A stretch of 63,859 bases of DNA from Fidelibacterota bacterium (lineage in GTDB: Bacteria > Fidelibacterota > UBA8477 > JABMPR01). A program made the translations under genes and the position numbers. The DNA lies in NCBI GenBank assembly GCA_018650795.1, contig JABIFG010000355.1:1-63859 (forward strand). Reading direction: 5' to 3'. Shown here one piece after another: positions 9,339 to 17,180 of this stretch (its first letter is position 1; every line of letters starts with the position of its first letter). The notes under the pieces are model-generated. The model did no database searches. It was not told the DNA's origin and worked only from the letters and a program-made list of their open reading frames with translations.

Positions 9339-9884
9339 TTATTTCAATTCTAAAACATTGATTCTGTCGTTGGTGTAAATGCAAATATCGGCAGTGATTT
9401 CCAAGGACATGCGTACAATTTCTTTGGGAGATTTTTTCCCACTGGCAATAAAGGCTCTGGCAGCAGCTGTAGCATAGGGACTGCCAGATCCAATTGACAT
9501 AACCCCATCATCAGATTCTACCACATCCCCATTACCTGAGATGATCAGGCCATGGTCTAAATCCATGACAACCAACATCGCCTCAAGATTTCGAAGCATT
9601 TTGTCCATACGCCAATCCTTGGCCAGCTCCACAGCGGCACGCACAAGATCACCACTGAATTCATCAAGTTTGGCTTCAAACTTTTCAAACAGAGCGAATG
9701 CATCAGCTGCAGAACCTGCGAATCCAGCCAGAACATCACCATCATAGATAGACCGGATTTTAACAGCTCCATGTTTCATAACTGTATCGCCAAAGGTGAC
9801 TTGACCATCACCACCCAGGGCAATTTTGCCATTGTGTCTGACTCCAAGTATGGTTGTTGAGTGAAGATCAGGAAACATGTTCAT
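9339..9884 (-). CDS. hslV: ATP-dependent protease proteolytic subunit HslV
   Basis: The N-terminal-nucleophile threonine protease of HslUV. The mature protein should begin at Thr10 in [11 protein letters not shown], so the annotated start implies a nine-residue propeptide MNMFPDLHS, longer than the single Met of E. coli HslV but seen in some lineages. Conserved [10 protein letters not shown] and the [13 protein letters not shown] segment support the family. Length is 181. GAGG eight bases upstream supports the ATG at 9884; the Met two codons later is an alternative. It is the first gene of hslVU and follows the hflKC terminator. Confidence 0.96.
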   Translation of the reverse strand: MNMFPDLHSTTILGVRHNGKIALGGDGQVTFGDTVMKHGAVKIRSIYDGDVLAGFAGSAADAFALFEKFEAKLDEFSGDLVRAAVELAKDWRMDKMLRNLEAMLVVMDLDHGLIISGNGDVVESDDGVMSIGSGSPYATAAARAFIASGKKSPKEIVRMSLEITADICIYTNDRINVLELK

Positions 9885-9984
9885 ATTGGTGCCTCATTTT
9901 GCTATACATCGCTTCGTTTATTTTAAAGCCGCTGAATATAAATTAGCCTTCAGTTGCCGCAATCCTTTTTGGGATGAGAACTAC

Positions 9985-10026
9985 TGAATAAAACAGGGGT
10001 GGTTGCCATTACGACAGCCACCCCTG
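9985..10026 (-). terminator. Terminator after hflC
   Basis: On the minus strand, CAGGGGTGG pairs with CCACCCCTG (9994-10002 and 10018-10026), with a partly paired inner stem, and is followed by TTTTATT. It separates hflKC from hslVU. Confidence 0.85.
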
Positions 10027-10065
10027 GATTATATGTACAGATTTTTTCAGAATGATTCTGAACGA

Positions 10066-10917
10066 CTATTTCATTTCCTTTAAATAGCTGAGAAAATCTG
10101 ATTCTGGTGTCAGCACAAGCTTGGTCTTGTCATCAAAGACTTTCTTGTAAGCATCCATGGTCCGGGTGAATTCATAGAAATCCGGATCCCTACTGTATGC
10201 ATCGGCGTAAATCTTAATTGCCTGAGCCTCACCATTTCCACGAACTTCCTGGGCAAGTTTATATGCGTCTGCCAAAATGATCTCACGATCCTTGTCAGTT
10301 TCAGCTCTGATTTTGACTGCTTCTTCATCACCCTCTGATCTGAATTGTTTTGCCATTCGTTCACGCTCAGCCTTCATGCGATCGAAAACAGCCTGTTCAT
10401 TTTCCCGGGGTAAATCAGAGCGTTTAATTCGAACATCCACAATCTCAATCCCGTAGTCTGCAGCTGTCATATTGGCATTTTGCGTTACTTTATGCATGAG
10501 TGAATCGCGCATTGTGGATACAATTTCATGCATAAGATGGGTACCCAACTGAACTCGCAGGCTTGAGTAAATGATATCATCTAAGCGTGATTGGGCCAGA
10601 GCCTGGGTACGCATAGTCTGCATAAACTTAAGAGGATCAGAAATTCGCCACTGGGCGTAGTTGTCCAGAATTAGATTTTTCTTATCCCTAGTTAAGATGG
10701 TATTTGGTGCACTATCATATTCCAGCAATCTTCTTTCAAAAACCGTGGCTGACTGGATAAATGGAACTTTGAAATTCAAACCAGGTTTCACAATATTGCG
10801 AACAGGTTTTCCCAGTTGAACGATCACGATCTGTTCGGTTTCATCGACAATCATAACACCGCCCCAGAAAACGAGTAGGGCAAGTACGAGGATTATTATT
10901 ACTGCAACATTTCTCAT
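10066..10917 (-). CDS. hflC: FtsH-protease modulator HflC (SPFH/band 7)
   Basis: A membrane-anchored SPFH protein that, with HflK, encloses and modulates the FtsH protease. One N-terminal membrane segment (AVIIILVLALLVFWGGVMIV) is followed by the band-7 domain with ETEQIVIVQLGKPVRNIVKPGLNFKVPF. A coiled-coil rich in charged residues (ERERMAKQFRSEGDEEAVKI) and the RGNGEAQAIKIYADAYSRDPDFYEF segment typical of HflC follow. Length 283. It overlaps hflK by 4 bases (ATGA), implying translational coupling. The C-terminal PESDFLSYLKEMK agrees with family tails. Confidence 0.93.
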   Translation of the reverse strand: MRNVAVIIILVLALLVFWGGVMIVDETEQIVIVQLGKPVRNIVKPGLNFKVPFIQSATVFERRLLEYDSAPNTILTRDKKNLILDNYAQWRISDPLKFMQTMRTQALAQSRLDDIIYSSLRVQLGTHLMHEIVSTMRDSLMHKVTQNANMTAADYGIEIVDVRIKRSDLPRENEQAVFDRMKAERERMAKQFRSEGDEEAVKIRAETDKDREIILADAYKLAQEVRGNGEAQAIKIYADAYSRDPDFYEFTRTMDAYKKVFDDKTKLVLTPESDFLSYLKEMK

Positions 10918-11909
10918 TTCACACCCCCTTTCACCTTCTCAAGGCTTAGAACATTCACCAAACCACCAGCATCTTTACCATCAACGATATATTTATCAAG
11001 ACCTGGTAGAATTTCCTCCATGGTTTCTAGATACATACGTGTGCGGGTAACATCTTTGGCCAGACGATACTGATTCAACATTTGAGTAAATCGAGATGCA
11101 TCTCCCTCAGCCTCTTTGATACGCTTCTGCTTATAGGCTTCTGCTTCCTGGAAGGCCTGGGCAGCTTCACCACGGGCCTTGGGGATAATTTCATTCTGAT
11201 ATCCCAGGGCAATATTCACTTTCTTCTCTTTTTCTTCTTTGGCGGATTGCACATCCTTGAAAGCGGCATCAACTTGTTGAGGTGGAGTAACATCCTGCAA
11301 TTTAATCTCAGAAACATGCACACCAGCCTCATAACTATCCAGCACTTTTTGAAGCAGTTCTTTAGTAGCTGCTTCGATCATTGCTTTTCCAGTTGTCAGA
11401 GTTTGATCAATAGGTCGTGAGCCAACAACTTGCCTGATTGATGCTTCAGCGGCATGTGAAACAGCCCGCTCGGGGTCTGCCACACGGAACAGGAAGTGAC
11501 CTGCATCTTTAATCTTATATTGAACCACAAGATCCACGCTAACAATATTCTCATCACCTGTGAGCATCAAAGCTTCAGAGGGTACTTTTTTGTACTGAGC
11601 AGAATTCGCCGATCCTCCGGCTCTGACTGTGCGAAAACCCAGTTCTAATCGCCGGACTTCTTCAACATTTACCAGGTCCACAGTTTGTATGGGCCATGGA
11701 AATTTAAACCTTAAACCCGGTTCGGTAATCTGAGAAAGTTTTCCAAATGTTTTTACAACACCATTTTGCTCTGGGTCAACAACATAAAACGGTCCTGCAA
11801 ATAATATCCAGACCAGTAACAATAATAAAACTGGATAAATAAGGGTCTTCATTCCAAAATCTGGAATCTCAACCTCGCTATCACCAATAACCACACGCTT
11901 TCCAGCCAT
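10914..11909 (-). CDS. hflK: FtsH-protease modulator HflK (SPFH/band 7)
   Basis: Partner of HflC in the FtsH-regulating membrane complex. A transmembrane segment at about residues 23-43 precedes the band-7 domain, seen in YVVDPEQNGVVKTFGKLSQITEPGLRFKFPWPIQTVDLVNVEEVRRLELGF without interruption. LQDVTPPQQVDAAFKDVQSAKEEKEK is the diagnostic HflK segment, followed by a coiled coil. AAGGAG six bases before ATG 11909 fixes the start. TATAAT-like bases lie just upstream of the ribosome site. FtsH itself is outside the window. It is divergent from the rhodanese gene. Confidence 0.93.
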   Translation of the reverse strand: MAGKRVVIGDSEVEIPDFGMKTLIYPVLLLLLVWILFAGPFYVVDPEQNGVVKTFGKLSQITEPGLRFKFPWPIQTVDLVNVEEVRRLELGFRTVRAGGSANSAQYKKVPSEALMLTGDENIVSVDLVVQYKIKDAGHFLFRVADPERAVSHAAEASIRQVVGSRPIDQTLTTGKAMIEAATKELLQKVLDSYEAGVHVSEIKLQDVTPPQQVDAAFKDVQSAKEEKEKKVNIALGYQNEIIPKARGEAAQAFQEAEAYKQKRIKEAEGDASRFTQMLNQYRLAKDVTRTRMYLETMEEILPGLDKYIVDGKDAGGLVNVLSLEKVKGGVK

Positions 11910-12062
11910 CTTTTTCTCCTTTTATTATAGCCTTTGAATATAGGGGGCATCACCACAAAAGTCATGTGAATACGAAACTCATATCCATTCTTTTGCATAC
12001 TCATGAGGAATCGATTAGTTTCTTGTAGGATTCAATTACAGCTCCATTTATTATCATTCGTT

Positions 12063-12584
12063 ATGAATCAGATGAGCAAACTTATCAAAGACATTATTAC
12101 TCTGGTCATTGTATCCACAATATTGGGTGTCTCAGCCCAGGTTGTGTTGCCAAATGGTATCGGTTTAAGGACTGAGATCACCGTAGTAGGAGACGATTCT
12201 ACGGGAGTGGCGGTAGCTTCAGTCTCAATTAACCCCAATGGAGCAAGTGAAGCCGCAACCAATATCTCGCTGCAAAAAGCCTATTCAGCATACGAAAATG
12301 GCTCTGCCATATTTTTTGATGCACGTAGCCCAGAGGAATTCGGTTCGGGTCACATTAAAGCTGCCGTAAATCTGCCCGTCCATGCCTTTCTAGATTCACT
12401 TAACTATCTGGAAAATCTTGATTTTAATAAGCATATCATCACGTATTGTGATGGTGAAGATTGCAATGCTTCTATTGATCTGGCAGCTGATTTGAAAATG
12501 ATGGGGTTTGCTCAGGTAAATTTCTTTTTTGGTGGTTGGCAGGAATGGCGGGACGCTGGCTATCCTGTAGGGAGCAAGCCCTGA
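12063..12584 (+). CDS. Membrane-anchored rhodanese-domain protein
   Basis: A single-domain rhodanese that probably transfers sulfane sulfur or senses oxidants in the periplasm. The N-terminus MNQMSKLIKDIITLVIVSTILGVSAQ is a signal or membrane anchor. The domain starts at AYENGSAIFFDARSPEEFGSGHIKAAVNLP and ends with the active-site loop YCDGEDCNAS, where Cys129 is the catalytic residue. The start is uncertain: an in-frame ATG at 12003 would add 20 residues, but those do not improve the signal sequence. Its stop overlaps the ATG of the MauE/DoxX-like gene by one base, so the two are coupled. The pairing suggests a joint thiol or sulfur function. Confidence 0.85.
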   Translation: MNQMSKLIKDIITLVIVSTILGVSAQVVLPNGIGLRTEITVVGDDSTGVAVASVSINPNGASEAATNISLQKAYSAYENGSAIFFDARSPEEFGSGHIKAAVNLPVHAFLDSLNYLENLDFNKHIITYCDGEDCNASIDLAADLKMMGFAQVNFFFGGWQEWRDAGYPVGSKP

Positions 12585-13060
12585 TGAGATCAACCGTAGA
12601 AAACTTCCTCGCCAGTAAACCTGGTAAGCTATTTGTCAGAATAGTTCAAATCGGTTTGGGTTTGCTATTCATATATGCCAGTCTTGATAAAATCTGGAAT
12701 CCCGGCTTATTTGCTAAATCCATTTCCAACTATCGGCTACTACCTCTCCCCTTATTGCATATATCGGCAATCATGCTCCCCTGGATCGAGTTGATATGTG
12801 GACTTGCACTGGTCACCAATCGTTACCAGCGTGCAGCTTATACCATAATCGGTGGCATGCTTATCATATTCATTCTGGCCATCGCTTCAGCCATGAGTAG
12901 AGGATTAGATTTTAATTGTGGGTGTTTCAGCGTTGATAGCGAAGAGTCCAACATGGGACTCATGAAAGTGGTTCAAAATGTGGGATTATTGTTTAGTTGT
13001 GTCTTAATTGAATATCGAGCAAGAGTCGTTCACCTTAAACAGGCTGCAACCCTGGATTAA
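12584..13060 (+). CDS. MauE/DoxX-like membrane protein
   Basis: A four-helix membrane protein of about 158 residues resembling MauE and DoxX. Hydrophobic segments begin at LFVRIVQIGLGLLFIYASLDKIW, then LLHISAIMLPWIELICGLALV, AAYTIIGGMLIIFILAIASA and a last one near the C-terminus. The DFNCGCFS motif matches the Cys pair of MauE-type proteins, which help form disulfides in partner proteins. I start it at ATG 12584, overlapping the rhodanese stop as TGATG; an upstream in-frame ATG at 12536 would lie inside the rhodanese gene. Its stop overlaps tail-to-tail with the acyltransferase gene. The function in a redox pair is inference. Confidence 0.8.
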   Translation: MRSTVENFLASKPGKLFVRIVQIGLGLLFIYASLDKIWNPGLFAKSISNYRLLPLPLLHISAIMLPWIELICGLALVTNRYQRAAYTIIGGMLIIFILAIASAMSRGLDFNCGCFSVDSEESNMGLMKVVQNVGLLFSCVLIEYRARVVHLKQAATLD

Positions 13061-13887
13061 CCTTTTACAGTTTCCTCTTTCAATTCAACAGGTGCTTCTG
13101 CCAGTAGCTCAGCATGCTCAAGATAGCGCTTAATATGGTGAGCCAGCATGCCACCATGATAACCATCCATCACACGATGATCAAATGTACCAGTCAGAGG
13201 TAAAATCTTACGAATCACAATTTTACCATCTCGAACGACTGCTTTATCCTCTTCTTTACCCATGATAATAACCGCAGGTAACTTCGATCCTGGGAATAAT
13301 GCGGCAAAACCCATGCTCAAACCATGCGAACCAATATTTGAGAGAAGGATGGAACCAAACGCATTGTGCCCAAGCCCCAGGGACTTGATTTGAAAGCCAA
13401 GCGAATTGGTGATAAAACGGAATAAGAGAAAGACCATGCGACGGAATGGCCAGGGAATTTTTGCCATAAAAGATTTATTTTCCATGGTAGCATTGTCATC
13501 ACCACTGCGTGCCTTTGCAGCTCGGCTACGAATTTTTTCGGCAATCTCGAAAACCGTCATTTTATGGGCATCGTATATCTTTACGCTGCTCATTTCTTTA
13601 CCACCGTGCATGTTAACGGCTACAGTAACAATCACTTCATCACGTTGGACAACTTGGCCCCGCTTCACAAAGGCATTCATTTCGGGAATATCCCAGCCAA
13701 TGGTCCGGCCAATAGCGCCAGTTACCAGATGGGTCATTGTAATACGTCGACCCTCTGCCCTGTTCGCCATAATCATCTCCCATGCATCAGTGACATCAAC
13801 TTCGAGAATACCATAGATTTTACCCTCATTGGGTGCACCGTATACCGCTGTAGAAATGGTTCTCCAGGGACTATTTAATTTTTTCAT
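13057..13887 (-). CDS. Stand-alone 2-oxoacid dehydrogenase acyltransferase (catalytic domain only)
   Basis: This has the catalytic fold of E2 dihydrolipoamide acyltransferases and chloramphenicol acetyltransferase, but no lipoyl or peripheral-subunit-binding domain. The active-site motif DHRVMDG is intact near the C-terminus (TGTFDHRVMDGYHGG). LSNIGSHGLSMGFAALFPGSKLPAVIIMGK matches the trimer-core region. About 276 residues from ATG 13887; an in-frame TTG at 13917 is an alternative start. No E1, E3 or lipoyl-carrying gene is nearby, so it may acylate a small molecule or protein. The substrate is unknown. It is convergent with the MauE-like gene and overlaps it by 4 bases. Confidence 0.8.
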   Translation of the reverse strand: MKKLNSPWRTISTAVYGAPNEGKIYGILEVDVTDAWEMIMANRAEGRRITMTHLVTGAIGRTIGWDIPEMNAFVKRGQVVQRDEVIVTVAVNMHGGKEMSSVKIYDAHKMTVFEIAEKIRSRAAKARSGDDNATMENKSFMAKIPWPFRRMVFLLFRFITNSLGFQIKSLGLGHNAFGSILLSNIGSHGLSMGFAALFPGSKLPAVIIMGKEEDKAVVRDGKIVIRKILPLTGTFDHRVMDGYHGGMLAHHIKRYLEHAELLAEAPVELKEETVKG

Positions 13888-14039
13888 GCTTCCAAGATAG
13901 GGATTATATAAAAACAACCAATCCCAAATAAGGTATTTCTAAAAACCTGCACATAAGCTTGAAATTGTTTTGCCCTCGCTGGGGACAAAACTATATTGCC
14001 TCGCTTTTTTATCCCGACAATTTGATTTGGAGGGATAAC

Positions 14040-14067
14040 CACGGCGAAGCTTGAAAAGCGAAGACGG
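14040..14067 (+). repeat. Copy B of the dispersed CGGCGWAGC element
   Basis: The sequence reads ACGGCGAAGCTTGAAAAGCG then AAGACGGG, sharing CGGCGWAGC, TGAA and AAGCG in order with copies A and C. It lies about 55 bases upstream of tRNA-Lys. Confidence 0.3.
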
Positions 14068-14119
14068 GTATTTAAGAGATATTCAGATTTGTGATCTTAG
14101 GCTTCAGTTTTTTTGACAT

Positions 14120-14192
14120 GGCCGCGTAGCTCAGTTGGTAGAGCAGTTGACTTTTAATCAATTGGTCGTAGGTTCGATTCCTACCGCGGTCA
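14120..14192 (+). tRNA. tRNA-Lys (anticodon UUU)
   Basis: A complete cloverleaf can be drawn. The acceptor stem is GGCCGCG with CGCGGTC (one G-U) and discriminator A at 14192. The D stem is GCTC/GAGC. The anticodon stem is GTTGA/TCAAT around loop CTTTTAA, giving anticodon TTT. A five-base variable loop and T stem GTAGG/CCTAC with TTCGATT loop follow. The CCA end is not encoded. Confidence 0.97.
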
Positions 14193-14268
14193 CAACCTTT
14201 TCATAGTCAAACGTATTTAAAATTAACGAGATACTGCTTTTACCAGAAGGTAAGTTAACTCTGTGCAT

Positions 14269-14297
14269 CCCGGCGTAGCTGAAAGTATAAAGCGATC
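14269..14297 (+). repeat. Copy C of the dispersed CGGCGWAGC element
   Basis: CCCGGCGTAGCTGAAAGT followed by ATAAAGCGAT lies in the 293-base gap between tRNA-Lys and the small membrane protein. The gap otherwise shows no gene. Confidence 0.3.
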
Positions 14298-14485
14298 ACA
14301 TGCCTCCATTCAAAATTGCAGAACATTTTCCATGAGTACACCTTCATAGGTATATGTATTACGTAGTATAAACTTTATCGATCACAATACTGGCCGAACT
14401 AACCCTTTACTTTATTGATTTTCACACTTGTTGATTGTATAGACATGTTTAATTTCTAGTTAAACGACAAAAGGAATAGGTTATT

Positions 14486-14755
14486 ATGAAAAATTCAGAA
14501 CCATCAAATCGAATTTTTAGCCAACTAATAGATATCGTTATTTCTATTCTCGTCACAAGCTTTATTCTCGGTTTGGGGGTGAAATTGTGGGACGAGTATG
14601 TCGGTTTAGGTGGATTCTTGAAAGATATTATGGGAATCTTAACTATCTCTATTCCGATTCCATTCTGGGTAGCAGTCCTATTAGGGGTAGGCTTGAGTAT
14701 ATCTTTTTACAGAGAGCGTATTGCTTATCGAAAGTTTTTTTCACCTAAGAAATAG
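14486..14755 (+). CDS. Small two-helix membrane protein, unknown function
   Basis: An 89-residue protein not recognised as a named family. It has two hydrophobic helices: LIDIVISILVTSFILGLGVKLW (about residues 15-36) and a second around IPFWVAVLLGVGLSISFY (about 58-75). Both ends are charged, with a basic C-terminus RERIAYRKFFSPKK. AAAGGAATAGG lies just upstream of the ATG, giving a plausible ribosome site. It stands alone downstream of tRNA-Lys. Codon use appears ordinary. A membrane-stress or toxin-like role cannot be judged from sequence. Confidence 0.5.
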   Translation: MKNSEPSNRIFSQLIDIVISILVTSFILGLGVKLWDEYVGLGGFLKDIMGILTISIPIPFWVAVLLGVGLSISFYRERIAYRKFFSPKK

Positions 14756-14929
14756 GTCTTGGGGACCGTAATTATATAATTCAGCAATCCGGTACAGGTG
14801 CAAAATTGGGGCAGTCCATGGATTCCCCCAGGTACCCACCATGTCAGGGTTTCAAACCCGGGATCCCATTTATTTACCCTGCTTTAGTCTCTACTAATCT
14901 TACCAAGAAGGAGTAATTCCCTGGTCGAT

Positions 14930-15163
14930 CTAAAGAGAGTTGTCTACTGAAGGGGACTCGCGTGTATGCAGACATCGTTGATGATATTCAACGATAGTAT
15001 CTATTTGATCACCACTCATCTCATCAACGAGTTTGAATTTTTCTTTTATGGACAGTGAGCGGTACTTTTTGAGGGGACAATTGGGCAGTGCCTTTAATAA
15101 TGGGCATTCAATCATTAATCCTTTTACCCAGATTACCCGGTTTTCAATTGAAAGGTGTCGCAT
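14930..15163 (-). CDS. Small conserved Cys-containing protein, unknown function
   Basis: A 77-residue soluble protein starting at ATG 15163. AGGGGG nine bases upstream marks the start and rules out the longer in-frame version from 15187, which would place this site inside the gene. It has the arrangement IECPLLKALPNCPLKKYRSL, then KEKFKLVDEMSGDQIDTIVEYHQRC. This pattern of two CPL motifs and a helical VDxMSxxxIDxIxxYHxxC tail recurs in small uncharacterised proteins of environmental bacteria, from memory. The three Cys and one His could bind a metal. It lies upstream of nothing obvious and is followed by 170 bases without a gene. Confidence 0.55.
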   Translation of the reverse strand: MRHLSIENRVIWVKGLMIECPLLKALPNCPLKKYRSLSIKEKFKLVDEMSGDQIDTIVEYHQRCLHTRESPSVDNSL

Positions 15164-15240
15164 TAAAATTCCCCCTGGTTTGTTCAATCACCTTCTTACA
15201 AATTGCTAACTGAAACAGCCCGTCAGAGAAACCTGAGAGC

Positions 15241-16779
15241 TTAAGCGTTTCCCGCAGTAAGATATTTTGTGCGATTTACAATTCCGGAATAAGCCAATTC
15301 AAGATTCTTAGCCAGGTGCTTCTTGTTATAATTATTCAACTTATAGTGATACTTAAGCATATCTTTCTCAAAACAATCGTTTATTTCAACCCAGCTTTTA
15401 TCCCTGTGTAATCTGGAGTATTGCTGTAGACCTTCTACATAGTTTTCAGCAGGGATTTCCACATCACTCTTACGGAAATTTGGAAAAGTAATGCCTCGAC
15501 TTCTCAAACGTTCAGTGGCTGAATAAAATGAGGATGCTGGAAAATCCAGCGCTTCCAGAGTCTTATTCCCCACCCCAGTATTCAAGTAGTGATAGAGAAA
15601 TAAATTATAGTGAAACAGATCCTTAATTTTCACCCAATTCAATTCCCGTGAAAAGGCAAACAAATCTTCATTGGCCGATTCTGCCACCTCTCCTGGAAAG
15701 TGCTCCTCAAGAAAGACAACATACTCGTTGATTACTCTATGGCGATCCTTATTGACGAAAATACCCCTTTTCGACAGAGCCATGACAGACCCGAAAGCCT
15801 GCTGGTAATAGAAATATGCCTTGGTGATATCGGCTTTTTCACGATGATATATTTTCCCCATCAGGATACAGGCACCAGCTAATTCTGAAGAAATGGAAAA
15901 TTGCTGACTCACCTCAATACTGGCTTTGGCTGCTTCCAATGCTTGATCTGCTTCTCCAACAATGAGGTGTAATTCTGCAAGCTTCGATTGAATTCTTGCT
16001 GTAAAATTTGCATTGTTAACTTTTTCAAGTAAATCCTGAAAGTATCTAATTGCCTCTATATTTCTGTTCTGATTGACCAGGAGACAACCGCGGGTAAAAT
16101 CGATATTCCAGTGAAGATACTGAAACCCATGCAAGGCTGCCATTTCATGCGCCTTATCCAGGTGAGAACTCGCATCAGCCATATTCTCCTGCTTAAGCAG
16201 TTGAATTGCCACGCCAAAGTGGGCTTGAGATTCCATGACTGACATCTCATATTTGTTGAAATAAGCGATGCATTGTAGCCATTTCTTAAGCACAAACTTT
16301 TGATTTAATTCAGAATCCAACACAAGATATTGATAGGCAATCATTTGTTTCATTTTATTTGAAGAAGTGATACTGCGCGCTTTTTCCAGAAATCTATAGG
16401 CGGCGTTTAGATCCCCCACTTGATTAAAAAATCCAGCATATTCATAGTAAAAATAAGCAAGAGCACCCTCCTGCTGCGAACCCTGGTTGAGTACACTGAT
16501 TTTCCCTGCGACTTGCTCATATAGCTCGATGGCAAAGGTATAATTGCCTTCAAGTGCAGCGATTTTCGCATAGGTTATTTTTTGTAGAGCCTCTAACATT
16601 CGATTTCGTCGATCCGAGATTTTACCTTGATCTAACATCAAGGCTACCTTCTCTTCACTAAGGAATCCAATTTCACCTAACAACGCATAGCATTCCGCAG
16701 CGTGGAATTTTTCCACTGCGTCACCTGCTTCGCTGGTTCGGTTTAATTCGTTGCTCAGAAGAATCTGCCGCTGTGCCAT
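15241..16779 (-). CDS. TPR protein with two C-terminal Fis-like helix-turn-helix segments
   Basis: A 512-residue cytoplasmic protein. Roughly residues 20-350 form TPR-like helical pairs (for example AALEGNYTFAIELYEQVAGKI, AIRYFQDLLEKV, AGACILMGKIYHREKADITKAYFYYQQAF in order). Near residues 376-430 and 462-508 there are two related segments. Each starts with W(V)xIxDxF, continues with a Y-H-Y helix (FLYHYLNTGVGNK and LKYHYKLNNYNKK), and ends with a helix of ALDFPASSFYSATERL or NLELAYSGIVNRTKYL. These resemble the Fis-type DNA-binding end of NtrC-family activators. I infer a regulator without an AAA+ domain. GGAGG before the ATG supports the start. A 21-bp dyad lies about 110 bases upstream and may be autoregulatory. 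Confidence 0.6.
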   Translation of the reverse strand: MAQRQILLSNELNRTSEAGDAVEKFHAAECYALLGEIGFLSEEKVALMLDQGKISDRRNRMLEALQKITYAKIAALEGNYTFAIELYEQVAGKISVLNQGSQQEGALAYFYYEYAGFFNQVGDLNAAYRFLEKARSITSSNKMKQMIAYQYLVLDSELNQKFVLKKWLQCIAYFNKYEMSVMESQAHFGVAIQLLKQENMADASSHLDKAHEMAALHGFQYLHWNIDFTRGCLLVNQNRNIEAIRYFQDLLEKVNNANFTARIQSKLAELHLIVGEADQALEAAKASIEVSQQFSISSELAGACILMGKIYHREKADITKAYFYYQQAFGSVMALSKRGIFVNKDRHRVINEYVVFLEEHFPGEVAESANEDLFAFSRELNWVKIKDLFHYNLFLYHYLNTGVGNKTLEALDFPASSFYSATERLRSRGITFPNFRKSDVEIPAENYVEGLQQYSRLHRDKSWVEINDCFEKDMLKYHYKLNNYNKKHLAKNLELAYSGIVNRTKYLTAGNA

Positions 16780-16888
16780 GCTTCCTCCAACTCATCCATT
16801 TTTTTAATTTTGAGATCTTGCCACTTCTAATGATCAAACGTTTTGTGGAAAACCCCCAAAATTTTGTTCTATGGCTATGAAAGTTAAT

Positions 16889-16909
16889 TTGTTAACTGAC
16901 TGTTAACAA
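16889..16909. promoter_or_regulatory. Perfect dyad TTGTTAAC-N5-GTTAACAA, candidate operator
   Basis: Two 8-base arms are perfect inverted copies around TGACT, and each arm contains the palindrome GTTAAC. It sits in the 401-base divergent gap between the TPR/Fis-like gene (-) and the fused ABC ATPase gene (+), where a shared operator would be expected. The rest of the gap is very AT-rich and holds a TATAAT at 16930-16935. Confidence 0.5.
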
Positions 16910-16957
16910 TCATATTGCTGAAATTAAGCTATAATAAGTAAAATAAGAGGGCTAAAC

Positions 16958-17014
16958 ATGATAAAAGTGCAATATTTCTTATATTATATAAAATATTTTA
17001 TGGCTTTAATTTGA
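16958..17014 (+). CDS. Possible 18-residue leader peptide
   Basis: ATG 16958 follows an AGAGGG ribosome-site-like run with seven bases of spacing, and TATAAT lies at 16930-16935. The frame encodes MIKVQYFLYYIKYFMALI and stops at 17014. It is hydrophobic and Tyr-rich. It lies in the AT-rich gap where short frames arise by chance, so this is only a candidate. Confidence 0.2.
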   Translation: MIKVQYFLYYIKYFMALI

Positions 17015-17180
17015 CTGCACTGCACATTTTTGTTGCTCATCACCTGGAATCCAGAGTCAGCCCAGGCGAGGGAGCAATAATTCCAATCCAATCTCAGCCC
17101 CCTTCATCCTTTTTCCATGCGGCTTTCCATTTATATTTCCAGCCACACATGGTAATGATATAAGTATGCTGAAATAAATT

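Noticed and set aside
14769..14880. tRNA-like stretch (minus strand GGGTTTGAAACCC with flanking GGGATCCC and GGTGGGTACC)
   Set aside because: No D stem, anticodon arm or matching acceptor stem could be drawn; at most a degraded remnant.
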